53,257 nt of DNA from a virus: the IMG/VR virus record IMGVR_UViG_3300019887_000002, positions 1 through 53,257 of that record; one strand, given 5' to 3'. The notes beneath the pieces are model-generated. The model was not told the DNA's origin. It searched no databases and worked only from the letters and a program-made list of their open reading frames with translations. Of the stretch, positions 37,706-46,297 are shown one piece after another. Position numbers and translations under genes: made by a program. Each line of letters starts with the position of its first letter. Position 1 is the stretch's first letter.

Positions 37706-38271
37706 CTACTGTCTAGGCATGTCTCGCTGACGCTTCTTCTCGAAGGCTTCCAGTACCATCAAGCCTCCAATTACATAAAAACTATCCTCCCTCAATACCA
37801 CCGAAGGAGGACAGTTCCAAATCTGCGATAGCTCTATTACGTGTATGAGTCGTTCGACGTCTGGTTCAGGCCTCCGACTCATGAGGATGGAGGCCTCTAT
37901 CCGTTTGGGAGTGTTTCATCCTGTACGAACTCATGGAGGCTGTCAATCAGCTCGGCAATCTCTTGTCCGATACGAGGGTCAAGCTTCGTGAACGAGAGTG
38001 GCTTATTGAAGTCGATTGGCTGATCATTCTCATCAGTCAAGTTGTGGTTGACAACACACAGCCCGAACTCATATAGGGTTGTCTTCTTGTTGGCCATCTG
38101 CAACTCGCCTAACAGTTCCTTCGCCTTCCCTCCAACCGTCATCTTGCCAGCCATGTCTACACGTTGTAGCCACTGGTCGTATGACATGCGACGAAGTTCC
38201 ACGAACCCGTCAGGAGGAGCTGTCTTGAGATCGCACCTCTTTACAGATGCATCGACTGTTGCTCTTGGCAT
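37706..38271 (-). CDS. Tail assembly chaperone, -1 frameshift fusion
   Basis: Extended product made when ribosomes slip back one base at CCCAAAC near the end of the short chaperone. The -1 frame is open for ~65 more codons (RIEASILMSRRPEPDVERLI ... EAFEKKRQRDMPRQ) and stops 7 nt before the tape measure start. The total is about 188 aa. The long form is the equivalent of lambda gpGT and loads tape measure with tube protein. Confidence 0.85.
37897..38271 (-). CDS. Tail assembly chaperone, short form
   Basis: 124 aa. MPRATVDASVKRCDLKTAPP then an alpha-helical body (YDQWLQRVDMAGKMTVGGKA, ELLGELQMANKKTTLYEFGL) and an acidic C-terminus (IAELIDSLHEFVQDETLPNG). Equivalent of lambda gpG by position, size and frameshift. 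Lies between tail tube and tape measure genes. Confidence 0.85.
   Translation of the reverse strand: MPRATVDASVKRCDLKTAPPDGFVELRRMSYDQWLQRVDMAGKMTVGGKAKELLGELQMANKKTTLYEFGLCVVNHNLTDENDQPIDFNKPLSFTKLDPRIGQEIAELIDSLHEFVQDETLPNG
37903..37909 (-). promoter_or_regulatory. -1 frameshift slippery site
   Basis: On the coding strand the heptamer is C-CCA-AAC, matching X-XXY-YYZ, four codons before the zero-frame TAG. GC-rich sequence follows (GGCCTCCATCC ... GGAGGCC), which can fold back as GGCCTCC/GGAGGCC and act as the stimulatory stem. Confidence 0.85.
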
Positions 38272-39209
38272 TACACGCTCTCCAGTGTTGTAACGACAAT
38301 CTCGTAGGCCTTGCCAGTACCTGCGTCCAAGTTACCTTGCCGTGTCTGTGTTGCTCTGATGATGTCACCCTCTCCTGTCAAACCAGTAATCTGATACGTA
38401 GTCTTGACAGCTGCAGCACATGTGACCTGAACGATGTTGTTGGTATCAAGAGTTGCGATGACTCGTGTGCTCTCAACCGTACCTGCTTTGAAAGCATCCA
38501 ACTCAGCACGACTCTGCCAGTCACGCTCACACGTGAAAGTGACATCACGTTGCTTGAAGCCAACGAACCTAGGCTTACGATCGGTGTACTGACGGAACTC
38601 AGGCGCTGCGTTGTCCTTCACATCAAGGGAGAAGGTATCGACATCAGCAACTTGAGTTCCAGTGGGCAACTGGACGTTGTACGAACCTGAGCCCATCGGA
38701 GAAGTTGTTGGAAATACAGGCGACCCTGGAACTGACTGAGTCGCTTCATCCATACCGATGATGTCACACTGGAACATGCCAATACCATCAGTACCGACTG
38801 TGATCTTGAAGTTCGAAACGGTACATCCAACCCATCCCTGAGCGATACCGTCACGAACTGTCGTGATCGACAACGTCTTGTTGGGAGGAGTGAATGACGA
38901 AGAGGGCGTGTAAGTGTAGACCGCAGGAGGACCTACAACCTTGGCAACAGTGTTCCGACTAGCGTGTAGGAAGTACACCAAGGCTTCAGTAAGCAACTCC
39001 ATGTCGATCGGACCGCCAATGTGAGTGTTACCAACAACCGTTCCAATCGCGTCGACAGACTGACGAATCGTCCGTCGTTGTACCTGGGCCTCCATGAACT
39101 CCATCTTCTCAGATTTGATCGGGAAGAACTTAGTGGGTGCTACATAGGTACCCATCGTCACTTCAAAAGCGACACCCAAGAATCCTCCACCACCAATACC
39201 GACTGTCAT
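38271..39209 (-). CDS. Major tail tube protein
   Basis: 312 aa. Beta-sandwich tube protein: FFPIKSEKMEFMEAQVQRRT, HIGGPIDMELLTEALVYFLH, YTYTPSSSF, LSITTVRDGIAQGWVGCTVS, FQCDIIG; all are hallmarks of the TIGR02126/phage-tail-tube type in actinophages. C-terminal part (QVTCAAAVKTTYQITGLTGE) could be an exposed Ig-like ornament. Lies just before the tail chaperones. Confidence 0.85.
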   Translation of the reverse strand: MTVGIGGGGFLGVAFEVTMGTYVAPTKFFPIKSEKMEFMEAQVQRRTIRQSVDAIGTVVGNTHIGGPIDMELLTEALVYFLHASRNTVAKVVGPPAVYTYTPSSSFTPPNKTLSITTVRDGIAQGWVGCTVSNFKITVGTDGIGMFQCDIIGMDEATQSVPGSPVFPTTSPMGSGSYNVQLPTGTQVADVDTFSLDVKDNAAPEFRQYTDRKPRFVGFKQRDVTFTCERDWQSRAELDAFKAGTVESTRVIATLDTNNIVQVTCAAAVKTTYQITGLTGEGDIIRATQTRQGNLDAGTGKAYEIVVTTLESV

Positions 39210-39493
39210 TTCGTCTCACCTCCTGTGGTCACTTGAGGCTGAGGATCGACAGGAGTAGGAGTCGAGTCAGGCTTTCTGTCCCAAAAAGGATCGTCCGTAC
39301 CCTTAGTAGGACCTTCTGGAGGAGCCTCAAAGCCCAACTTACCATCTGGAGGGAGAGTAAAACCGTTCGCCTTCGCAGCCGCCACCTCCTCGTCGGTGAC
39401 ATCATATCCTTTCCCGTTCTCGAGATCACCGAAACCTGGAATGCTGATCATATGACCAGGAGGCAAGTTCGGGAAGTTGAGTTCTATATGCAC
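39206..39493 (-). CDS. Small proline-rich virion-region protein
   Basis: 95 aa, GTG after AGGAGGTGTG. Short beta/turn part (PGHMISIPGFGDLENGKGYD) with a DVTDEEVAAAKANGF helix, then a Pro/Asp/Thr-rich flexible tail. The N-terminal pattern (G...YDVTDEEVAAA) resembles the small domain found between head-tail joining and tube genes in actinophages. Overlaps the tube gene by 4 nt. Confidence 0.6.
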   Translation of the reverse strand: MHIELNFPNLPPGHMISIPGFGDLENGKGYDVTDEEVAAAKANGFTLPPDGKLGFEAPPEGPTKGTDDPFWDRKPDSTPTPVDPQPQVTTGGETK

Positions 39494-39966
39494 TACACAC
39501 CTCCTAGCATGAGTTTGTTCTTACCATCCCAAGTTAGTCGTGCAGCTCGAATCAGTGCAGCTGTTGCTCCTGTTGTCCTTCGTACAGTGTATCCGTACTC
39601 AATGGAAGAAACGAATCCATGTATGACAAGTCCTCCCAAGGTTCGATCAGTATGCAACTTGGATCTGACTGAGTAAGCAAGTTGGTCAGCCTCTTTGCGT
39701 GTAGTCTCGCCTGGCTGGACTTTAGAAGCATACACAATAAGTATGATACGGATGTCATTGTCAGTTCGATAAGGAGCACCACTGAGTATGCTAGTGATCC
39801 CACTCGACTCCACCGTGACTGTTGGGAAGCGTGGTATAAGCGCCTCGTCGCCGTACCAAACATCTTGTAGAGGAGTCGTAAGCAAACCCCCCAAACTCGG
39901 ATCAGCAGACAACATATCCACGATGTACTGCGTGAGAACGGATACATCGGCGATCGCATCAGCCAC
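39493..39966 (-). CDS. Tail terminator-like protein
   Basis: 157 aa when begun at GTG 39966, which overlaps the upstream stop; longer frames are out-of-frame reading of the neighbour. DVSVLTQYIVDMLSADPSLG, PRFPTVTVESSGITS, DNDIRIILIVYASKV and HGFVSSIEYGYTVRRT fit tail-terminator/head-tail completion proteins. Directly before the small protein and tail tube. Confidence 0.7.
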   Translation of the reverse strand: MADAIADVSVLTQYIVDMLSADPSLGGLLTTPLQDVWYGDEALIPRFPTVTVESSGITSILSGAPYRTDNDIRIILIVYASKVQPGETTRKEADQLAYSVRSKLHTDRTLGGLVIHGFVSSIEYGYTVRRTTGATAALIRAARLTWDGKNKLMLGGV

Positions 39967-40450
39967 CAAGGTCCTCTGTCTCTGAGGAGACAAACCCCAA
40001 CTCGACCAACTTCTCTTCGAACCACAGGGCGAAGATGTCGTCGATTGCAACGAGGTCTTCCTCCTGTAGCTCCGCCCAAGGGCGTGCAGGCATCTTCCAA
40101 GTACCTGCCTGGTGAAAGGTTCCGTACCCAACATTCTCTGGAAGACCTTCGATGGCTGCTTGGTCTCCACCTATTGTCCAAGCGTCTAGTGACCCTGCGA
40201 ACCGTTGAAGCTCGCCTGTTTCTATGAGAATCTCACCACCAACCTTTTGTGCAGTAGTTCCCTCAGCTAGAGGTTCCCAGGCAGGACGCCCTCCCACATC
40301 AAAGTTCTGAGACAATGAAGGTGCCGCAACCTTTTCGACTGCTCGTGTGAGAGGTTCACGAAACGTTGTGATTTGAGTACTGAACCCTAAGATGGCACCA
40401 ACAATAACCTCAGCAGGAGGTGTGATCTCAACGTAGAGGTCTACGGACAC
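39959..40450 (-). CDS. Tail completion protein, Mu gpG-like
   Basis: 163 aa. QNFDVGGRPAWEPLAEGTTA, GGEILIETGELQRFAGS and VGYGTFHQAG match the phage virion morphogenesis family (Mu gpG/HK97 gp10-like). The FHQ motif and the 'ARPW' segment are typical. Works at the head-tail joint. Confidence 0.8.
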   Translation of the reverse strand: MSVDLYVEITPPAEVIVGAILGFSTQITTFREPLTRAVEKVAAPSLSQNFDVGGRPAWEPLAEGTTAQKVGGEILIETGELQRFAGSLDAWTIGGDQAAIEGLPENVGYGTFHQAGTWKMPARPWAELQEEDLVAIDDIFALWFEEKLVELGFVSSETEDLGG

Positions 40451-40920
40451 TAAAACCGCCTAGCCATGGTGAACTTGATGTCCTCATCTCCAGGCTCTCC
40501 AATAGGATTGCCTAGTTGATCAAACTGTTGAGTTAGTGCCGTTGAGTCGTTCGGCTCGAAGAGTGGAGCGTACAAAGGTTCGTCCAGAGGGTCGACACTT
40601 GGAATAGTCATAGTCCCTTCCATAAGGGACTGGACAATCTGCATGGCAGAGTCTTCCAGGCTTCTTGAGTATGCACTACCCTCTGGACTGACCTCTGAGT
40701 ACTGTCGTTCATAGGTCCAGCATGACACCAACATTGCTAGGACCTTACGGATCAACGGTGGGGTAGAAGTCGCATCCGTCCACCCCACCGTTGCATACCG
40801 TCTGTCTAATTGCCCGAACACCAGCTGAGCTGCCGTGTCCTCAAACTCGGCATCAATTTGAGTGATCTGAAGTTTAGCTTGCTCCAGCCACTGTTGAACT
40901 TCAGCCAGTGAAACGTGCAT
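40450..40920 (-). CDS. Head-tail connector protein
   Basis: 156 aa. N-terminal helices (SLAEVQQWLEQAKLQITQID, FEDTAAQLVFGQLDRRY) and LIRKVLAMLVSCWTYERQYS fit HK97 gp6-like connectors. Placed between capsid and tail-completion genes, as expected. Confidence 0.65.
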   Translation of the reverse strand: MHVSLAEVQQWLEQAKLQITQIDAEFEDTAAQLVFGQLDRRYATVGWTDATSTPPLIRKVLAMLVSCWTYERQYSEVSPEGSAYSRSLEDSAMQIVQSLMEGTMTIPSVDPLDEPLYAPLFEPNDSTALTQQFDQLGNPIGEPGDEDIKFTMARRF

Positions 40921-41285
40921 TACTTACCTTTCGGAGTTGGTGTGTCCTGAACGGATGCCGGAGGAGGGACAGGTTCAGCCGGTTGCTGTTGGGTAGCTGC
41001 GATGAGGATCTGATCCCTTCTGACAGTCAAGTCGTCGGGGTTACCAGTACCTACTGGCATGAGTGCGAGCTGAGTAGACAAGGCAGCAACCTGAGCTTCC
41101 ATCTCTGCCCGCGTCATCCCAGGAGGGACCGTGACAGCCCGAGTGACGTTAACTGCAGAACCTCCTTCGATCAGTTCCTTCATGATGGCATCAGGTATCC
41201 CGGAGAGCTCTTCTCCTGGTTGATACTCCGTAACCTTGCCGTCTGGATCTCCGTGGCGAACTCTGGTTATTGCGTATATTGGCAT
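40920..41285 (-). CDS. Hypothetical 121-aa head-region protein
   Basis: ATG after AAGGGAGGAGG. Begins with a beta unit (MPIYAITRVRHGDPDGKVTE), then a KELIEGGSAV motif, as in small actinophage proteins after the capsid gene. C-terminal half is Ala/Pro/Gln-rich and probably disordered. Possible connector or capsid accessory. Confidence 0.6.
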   Translation of the reverse strand: MPIYAITRVRHGDPDGKVTEYQPGEELSGIPDAIMKELIEGGSAVNVTRAVTVPPGMTRAEMEAQVAALSTQLALMPVGTGNPDDLTVRRDQILIAATQQQPAEPVPPPASVQDTPTPKGK

Positions 41286-41298
41286 CCAACCTCCTCCC

Positions 41299-42342
41299 TT
41301 AAGCTACGGCAGCCTTGATAACGTACGCTGCGATGGACTTGTTGTTTGCGTCGAGTGCGGTCAGCTTGAGGTCGTATCTTCGACTGACACGAACGATGTC
41401 ACTCTTTCGCTTCTCTTCCCTCCACCGCTCAGTTACCATCTCCTGGCCACCTGCATAGCCCCAGTTGAACTCGTACCCGTAAGCAGGGATCTTGAGTCCT
41501 GGCCGGTCTGGCACGTAGGCTAGAAGGACATCCTTCCCCCAGAGGTACCCAAGTGCCGCAGTCTGTCCCGGGTTAGCAGAGTTGAAACCGACGCCAGGAA
41601 CGACCACGCTTGGGATGCCAAGGATAGCTGCGATGAGTTCAGCGGTCAAGACGCCTCGTTGCGAGTACTTGATCCGCTCGATGAAGTCTGGGTGATCCTC
41701 CAGGATTGACATGACCTGGTAAGGAATGATCCCAGTATTGGGTTCGATGAACATTGACGCGTGAACGGTCCTCATTGCTGTGCGCACGTCGAGGATCGGG
41801 TTGGAGTTGACGTAGTCGCTCCACTGAGTGGTTCCAGAGAGAGTGACGACGTTCCCTGCAGGATAGTTACCTGTAGTCATCACCATCGATTGCATGGCGA
41901 TCTCACGAGCCAGCAGAATCTTGCTGGTCACCAACTCCGTTCCGTCACGGTCTGGTGAAAGTGGGGAGTCTGCGTTCTGTCGCTCTTCATCTGTGACTGG
42001 AATCTGCAACGAGTGCTCTGAGGCAAAGTACTGGTCCTTTGCAGCCTTGAGACCAGGAATCTCATTGGCCTCGGTTCCTGGAGCTCGAATGTCTCCACCA
42101 GGATCGACAGCCCACGCCTCACGTCCGAAGATGTAGTACATGTTCGACTGCTTCTGTACCGTAACCATCGGGAAGAGTCTCTCACCAACAAACTGGTTGT
42201 TAGGCCAGGCGATCGAGATGTTGGTGAGGATGACATCGATGTGTACGTTATCGCCGCCTCGTGGATCGTAGACAGCAAACTGCTGACCTACTTCCGGATC
42301 ATCCAGAAGATTGACGTCCGATCTACGGTTCCTTCTACGCAT
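41299..42342 (-). CDS. Major capsid protein
   Basis: 347 aa. HK97-fold coat protein of the Mu/encapsulated type: GERLFPMVTVQKQSNMYYIF near the N-arm, a spine helix region (TELVTSKILLAREIAMQSMV), PNTGIIPYQVMSILEDHPDF in the P-domain, and the C-terminal KLTALDANNKSIAAYVIKAA strand. GC-richer codon use than most neighbours fits heavy expression. Follows protease and decoration genes. Confidence 0.9.
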   Translation of the reverse strand: MRRRNRRSDVNLLDDPEVGQQFAVYDPRGGDNVHIDVILTNISIAWPNNQFVGERLFPMVTVQKQSNMYYIFGREAWAVDPGGDIRAPGTEANEIPGLKAAKDQYFASEHSLQIPVTDEERQNADSPLSPDRDGTELVTSKILLAREIAMQSMVMTTGNYPAGNVVTLSGTTQWSDYVNSNPILDVRTAMRTVHASMFIEPNTGIIPYQVMSILEDHPDFIERIKYSQRGVLTAELIAAILGIPSVVVPGVGFNSANPGQTAALGYLWGKDVLLAYVPDRPGLKIPAYGYEFNWGYAGGQEMVTERWREEKRKSDIVRVSRRYDLKLTALDANNKSIAAYVIKAAVA

Positions 42343-42358
42343 GTGTCACCCCCTCCCC

Positions 42359-42763
42359 TTACGGTACGGTGTGCTTGGTGCCGATCATCAGCCAACAATC
42401 CACTTGATCGTTAGCAGCTGCCGACGCGTACATGAGTCGTCCTACGATGGTCTGGTTTGCTGTTGCTGCAGCAAGTGCAGTGACCCTACCGTCAGCTGCT
42501 GCTCGAACGTAGGTACCAAGAGCGTAAGCGGCATCGACAACCACCCTGCTGATACCCATCATTCGAACGTCGGCCTTCCGCTTGCCTGCAACAATTGCAG
42601 CGTCACCCGCAAGCAAGTTCTCCTGACAAATCCCAAGAGGATCTGCTCCAAGAGAACCAGCAACAGCAGCAGTCTCCTTACCTGTCTGCGTAACGACATA
42701 CCATGCAGGACAGGCAGCACTAAACCCGAACCCCTTGTCGAGTACGTAATTTGGTCCCGGCAA
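42359..42763 (-). CDS. Capsid decoration protein-like
   Basis: 134 aa, TTG start with GGAGGTGAG upstream. Small Gly/Ala-rich beta protein (AAVAGSLGADPLGICQENLL, AIVAGKRKADVRMMG, VVVDAAYALGTYVRAAADG) of the DUF2190/stabilisation type common just before the major capsid gene. Likely trims the capsid surface. Confidence 0.7.
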   Translation of the reverse strand: MPGPNYVLDKGFGFSAACPAWYVVTQTGKETAAVAGSLGADPLGICQENLLAGDAAIVAGKRKADVRMMGISRVVVDAAYALGTYVRAAADGRVTALAAATANQTIVGRLMYASAAANDQVDCWLMIGTKHTVP

Positions 42764-42768
42764 TTAAC

Positions 42769-43929
42769 TCACCTCCCCCGCTGGTCGAGTGGAACGGAGA
42801 AGGACTCGCGACGGTACTCCTCAAACAGTTGGGGTTCATCTGCTGACACTTGCTCCAACGCGTCAGCATACCCCATCTTTTCATCCTTCATCTTCTTTAG
42901 GACCATATTGTTGAACCGTTCACCAGAAGTACCGCTCTTGTTACCGGGGTCATCCTCTTCTGGACGCTTCCCACCTCTCTCACCAAGCTGGATGAGGCCC
43001 GTCTTGCTGAGGTCCGTGAAAACCTCTAACATCTTCTCGGACAACTGCATTGCATCGGTTGGTGGTGACTGAGCCAACTTACGAACCTTGTCTTTGATGG
43101 CTGGAGGAATTGCATACTTACCACCCTGCTCCATCTCTGACAGCTTCAAGTTGAACTCGGACATTCGGCGCGAAGTCTCCAACTCAACGATCTTCTTGCC
43201 CTGCTCGGCCATCTGAGTCGTGGCAAGAGTCAGAGCGTCGGCCATCTGCTTCAACACCGGGTTCTTCTTGAGGTCCTCTTCCGTGAACGTGAGAGTTGGA
43301 GCTGGAGGATCCTTTACGGGAGGTTCCCCCATCTTCTTGAGGGCTTCTTCGACCTCTTCATCTGTTGCATCCTCCTTCAGCTTCACGAGCTGTCGGATTT
43401 TCTTTGGGTCCAAACTTGCACCTCCCTTCGGTGGTCCTTCACTGAACATCTCGGACAGATTGACGGGTACCAAGTCTTTGAGGAAGGGCCTGTTCGTAAG
43501 CCCTCCTCCAAAGAGTACATCCTGATATGTAGTTTTCGTCTGAGGGTTCTCCCATACGTCCTTGAACTCTGGTGAGAAGTACCGCCACTCTCCTGCTTGG
43601 ATAGCCGTCCGGGCAGCATCGGTCCAACTTACACCTAACCACAGGCCGTCTGATTGTAACTTTGCGTCACGAACCCACCCGGCAGCCTTCTCACCCAGAG
43701 AAGGATCCTGCTTGTGAGCATAGTCGATATCCGGGTCGATGCCTCTGACCTTCTGCTGAATGTTCGCAGCCATCCGGGCCAGTCGCTCTGTGGTGATATC
43801 GATCTCACCGTACGCTGGGTGGGTGAACTTGCCTGGACGGAAGGCGTGGACCCAAGAAAGACCGGCCGCATCAGCCAACATCTGAGAGCCAGCAATGTCT
43901 ACAAGAAAGCCGAGGTGTTGTTCCATCAT
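42769..43929 (-). CDS. Capsid maturation protease/scaffold, Mu gpI-like
   Basis: 386 aa, two ATGs in tandem. Residues 1-165 resemble Mu gpI: VHAFRPGKFTHPAYGEIDI, DIDYAHKQDPSLGEKAAGWV (His/Asp active region) and WRYFSPEF. Residues 175-386 are charged and helical (LKEDATDEEVEEALKKMGEP, KKIVELETSRRMSEFNLKLS), as in scaffold domains that are removed after assembly. A promoter lies just upstream. Confidence 0.8.
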   Translation of the reverse strand: MMEQHLGFLVDIAGSQMLADAAGLSWVHAFRPGKFTHPAYGEIDITTERLARMAANIQQKVRGIDPDIDYAHKQDPSLGEKAAGWVRDAKLQSDGLWLGVSWTDAARTAIQAGEWRYFSPEFKDVWENPQTKTTYQDVLFGGGLTNRPFLKDLVPVNLSEMFSEGPPKGGASLDPKKIRQLVKLKEDATDEEVEEALKKMGEPPVKDPPAPTLTFTEEDLKKNPVLKQMADALTLATTQMAEQGKKIVELETSRRMSEFNLKLSEMEQGGKYAIPPAIKDKVRKLAQSPPTDAMQLSEKMLEVFTDLSKTGLIQLGERGGKRPEEDDPGNKSGTSGERFNNMVLKKMKDEKMGYADALEQVSADEPQLFEEYRRESFSVPLDQRGR

Positions 43930-43937
43930 TACTCCTG

Positions 43938-43967
43938 ATTATACAGGTGGTTCTCGAGTGAAAGCAA
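43938..43967 (-). promoter_or_regulatory. Minus-strand promoter candidate
   Basis: Coding strand TTGCTT (43962-43967), 18-bp spacer, TATAAT (43938-43943), then CAGGAGTA before the protease ATG. The -10 is only ~9 nt from the ATG. No CCC/GGG clamp. It would boost protease, decoration and capsid genes in the middle of the late operon. Confidence 0.55.
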
Positions 43968-43988
43968 GCATCCTTTATATCCTAGTAA

Positions 43989-44342
43989 CTAAGCCATTAC
44001 GATCTCGACTGGACCGTAAGCATATGTCAATCTCCTTCCACTAGTAATTATGTCCAATCTGTAGAACTTGTGTGTTGCAATGTCTCCATGACTCCAGTTA
44101 ACCACGACTTGTCCACTAGTTTCTGGCGGAGCAACGACTGATATCTGACCTGTACCTGTTGAGTACTTGATAACTCCTACGTCTGAGTTCATTTGTTCCT
44201 GTGAAGTTTTGATGTAAAGTTCAACGGTCGTTCCAGCAAGATTCGGGACGTCTACAACTGACGAGTTTGCACGTCTGGATGAAAGTGCGAAGACAGTTGT
44301 TGGATCGTCCTCACGTACTATCTTCAGAGGCAGTAGACTCAT
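43989..44342 (-). CDS. Hypothetical 117-aa virion-region protein
   Basis: ATGA overlap with the repeat-protein gene upstream. Beta-sandwich pattern: LPLKIVREDDPTTVFAL, TVELYIKTSQEQ, GQISVVAPPETSGQVVVNW, HKFYRLDIITSGRRLTYAYG. This resembles small Ig-like or BppU-N-type domains of structural proteins. Probably partners the long repeat protein. Confidence 0.6.
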   Translation of the reverse strand: MSLLPLKIVREDDPTTVFALSSRRANSSVVDVPNLAGTTVELYIKTSQEQMNSDVGVIKYSTGTGQISVVAPPETSGQVVVNWSHGDIATHKFYRLDIITSGRRLTYAYGPVEIVMA

Positions 44343-46297
44343 CGGGCACTATCCTCCTTCGCAAGTAGATCCAACCCAGTAACAGTTGCTACCTGATGTA
44401 GTCCATCTACAGTAGCCTCCAACTTAAGTCCTGTCACATAGGCGACTAGAATATCAAACTGTCTACCTAGTATTCCTGTTAGGAACGGCTGCGCAGGTTG
44501 TGCAATTTGCGTATCTACTATCTGGCCTACTCTGACTGAACGATAGTGTGTCGGAAGTAACGCGACTTCAACAGTACCGGCTATCCCAATAACTACAGAC
44601 TTCATAGGCACAACGATTGAAGCACCGTCAACAGTTTGAACTTGTCCTACATGAACTACCTTCAGAGGATGGACAGGTTGTGCACTATTCACATCTAGAG
44701 ACTGTCCAGCATGTACTGTCTTAGCAACAGTAACAGGTTGAGCAATCTCTACATTAGATGGTTGAACGGTTGAGTGTATACGTACTGGCCTAGCTGTCTG
44801 TGTTGTATCTACCTCTGTAACCTGTCCTACATTCCTAACCTTGAGATGAGTGGCTGTTTGTACGCTATCAACTTCAGTAGCTTGATTGATACTTCTGACC
44901 TTAAGATGAGTGACAGGTAGTGCAACGTCCGTTTCAACGGCTTGTACTACTGTAGCATTACCTACATGTACAACTGCTTGAGCACTGTCAGTTTCTAGTG
45001 ACTGGCCAACAGAAAGTTGCTTAGTAGTTGTTGGGTGAAGCGTTACGTCCGTCTCTGTAGACTGCCCAATTGAACGGGTTTTCACCTTACTCAGTATTAG
45101 TACTGAGTCAACCTCAGTACTCTGACCTACACCCTTAACTTTGCTATGTGTAACTACTTGTGCAATGTCAGTTGTCGTTGGTAGAGCTACAGACCTGACC
45201 CTAACTGCAGTGGTATGTTGAGCTAGATCTGTTTCAACAGGCTGGGAAACAGTCACAGCACGAGTATGCCCTACACTTGCTGTCGTGTCTACTTCGGCTG
45301 CTTGAGCTATAACATGTACCCGTACAGGTCTAACAACCTGAGCGAGTTCAACTTCTGTAGCTTGTCCTACTGTTCGAAGTTTGAGGTGTGTGACAGGCTG
45401 AGCTAGTTCTGTCTCTGTCGTCTGCCCAACACTTCGTACCTTGAGACGTACTGTAGCCTGAGCAAGATCAGTTTCAGTGGGTTGAGTGACTGTCTTTGAG
45501 TGAACTCGAGTGGCACCTAATACTGTATCTGTCTCTGTAGCTTGCCCAACACTTCTGGTCTTAAGGTGGGTAACCGGTTGAGCAAGTTCAGTTTCAGTTG
45601 TTTGGCCTACTGAGATAGTGTGGGTAGCAATGAACAGAGCACCGATAGTGTTTGACGTGGTTGCAGCACTCGTTTGGGTAGGTGCTACAGTACCCGATCC
45701 AACACTAAGATTGTAAATGTACGGATTACCATTAGCATCTGTAGCAGTGACCCAGCCCGAAGCAGGAGTACCTCCAGGAGCACCATAACCAGACCCAGAC
45801 GGTGCCCTAGCTTTGTAAACAGCAACCTCACTACCATGGAGAGCTGTCACAGATGGGTACGTAATAGTTGTGGACGAAGTGTTGTTTCTTGTGCCTGTTC
45901 CTGCTGCCGAGTCGTGTTTCCAAATAATTGCAGTGTTACCCCAATCAAAGGTCCTGTTACTTAAGTCCGTACCCAAACCTGTTAGGGAGCCTGATGAAGT
46001 CCAACTAATGGACTCCTTCTGCGTGGCATTAGCATTTGTTACAGTACCGTACCAAATCTCATGCCTATTGACAGTACTCCCATTGTCGTAGTAGGCAACC
46101 GCTAGAGCCCATGCACCTGGTGTACCTGAACCAGAAGCAGGACAGTTACCTCCTGAAACAGTCGCAACCGTTTGAGTAGCTGACGCCCACTTAAAATGGC
46201 AGATACGTATAGCACCTAGAGAGGCTGCTGCAGTAAGAGTCAGAGAAGTGAGGGCTGTTCCTGTAGCAGAGTCGAGGCTCCCTACAGCAGTAGTCAC
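44339..46297 (-). CDS. 20-residue-repeat head fibre candidate
   Basis: 652 aa. Residues 1-225: Gly/Thr/Ser-rich beta domain (LGAIRICHFKWASATQTVAT, PGAWALAVAYYDNGSTVNRH). Residues 228-612: about 19 tandem 20-residue units of the form SVGQATETDLAQPVTHLKVR, each with a turn (VGQ), an acidic TETD and a basic end. Residues 613-652: short capping end. No membrane segment. Lies between portal and protease genes, so a capsid-attached fibre or host-binding protein is likely. Repeat proteins with TETD units occur in other actinophages; their role is unproven. Confidence 0.7.
   Translation of the reverse strand: MTTAVGSLDSATGTALTSLTLTAAASLGAIRICHFKWASATQTVATVSGGNCPASGSGTPGAWALAVAYYDNGSTVNRHEIWYGTVTNANATQKESISWTSSGSLTGLGTDLSNRTFDWGNTAIIWKHDSAAGTGTRNNTSSTTITYPSVTALHGSEVAVYKARAPSGSGYGAPGGTPASGWVTATDANGNPYIYNLSVGSGTVAPTQTSAATTSNTIGALFIATHTISVGQTTETELAQPVTHLKTRSVGQATETDTVLGATRVHSKTVTQPTETDLAQATVRLKVRSVGQTTETELAQPVTHLKLRTVGQATEVELAQVVRPVRVHVIAQAAEVDTTASVGHTRAVTVSQPVETDLAQHTTAVRVRSVALPTTTDIAQVVTHSKVKGVGQSTEVDSVLILSKVKTRSIGQSTETDVTLHPTTTKQLSVGQSLETDSAQAVVHVGNATVVQAVETDVALPVTHLKVRSINQATEVDSVQTATHLKVRNVGQVTEVDTTQTARPVRIHSTVQPSNVEIAQPVTVAKTVHAGQSLDVNSAQPVHPLKVVHVGQVQTVDGASIVVPMKSVVIGIAGTVEVALLPTHYRSVRVGQIVDTQIAQPAQPFLTGILGRQFDILVAYVTGLKLEATVDGLHQVATVTGLDLLAKEDSAR
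44462..45616 (-). repeat. About 19 tandem ~60-bp coding repeats
   Basis: Each unit encodes about 20 residues on the VGQxTETDxAQxVxHxKxR pattern. Copies are diverged (roughly half the positions vary), so the array is old or under selection to avoid recombination. Gln, Glu and Asp-Ala-Gln positions are the best kept. Confidence 0.75.

Noticed and set aside
39552-40181. 209-codon minus frame over the tail-terminator genes
   Set aside because: Out of frame with both well-supported genes; Arg/Ser/Leu-rich shadow.
42311-43072. Plus-strand 253-codon frame opposite decoration and protease genes
   Set aside because: Ser/Cys-rich antisense product, crosses a gene boundary, no ribosome site or promoter.
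44462-45616. CRISPR-like repeat array
   Set aside because: The ~60-bp period is coding, copies are diverged and there are no spacers; it is a protein repeat.
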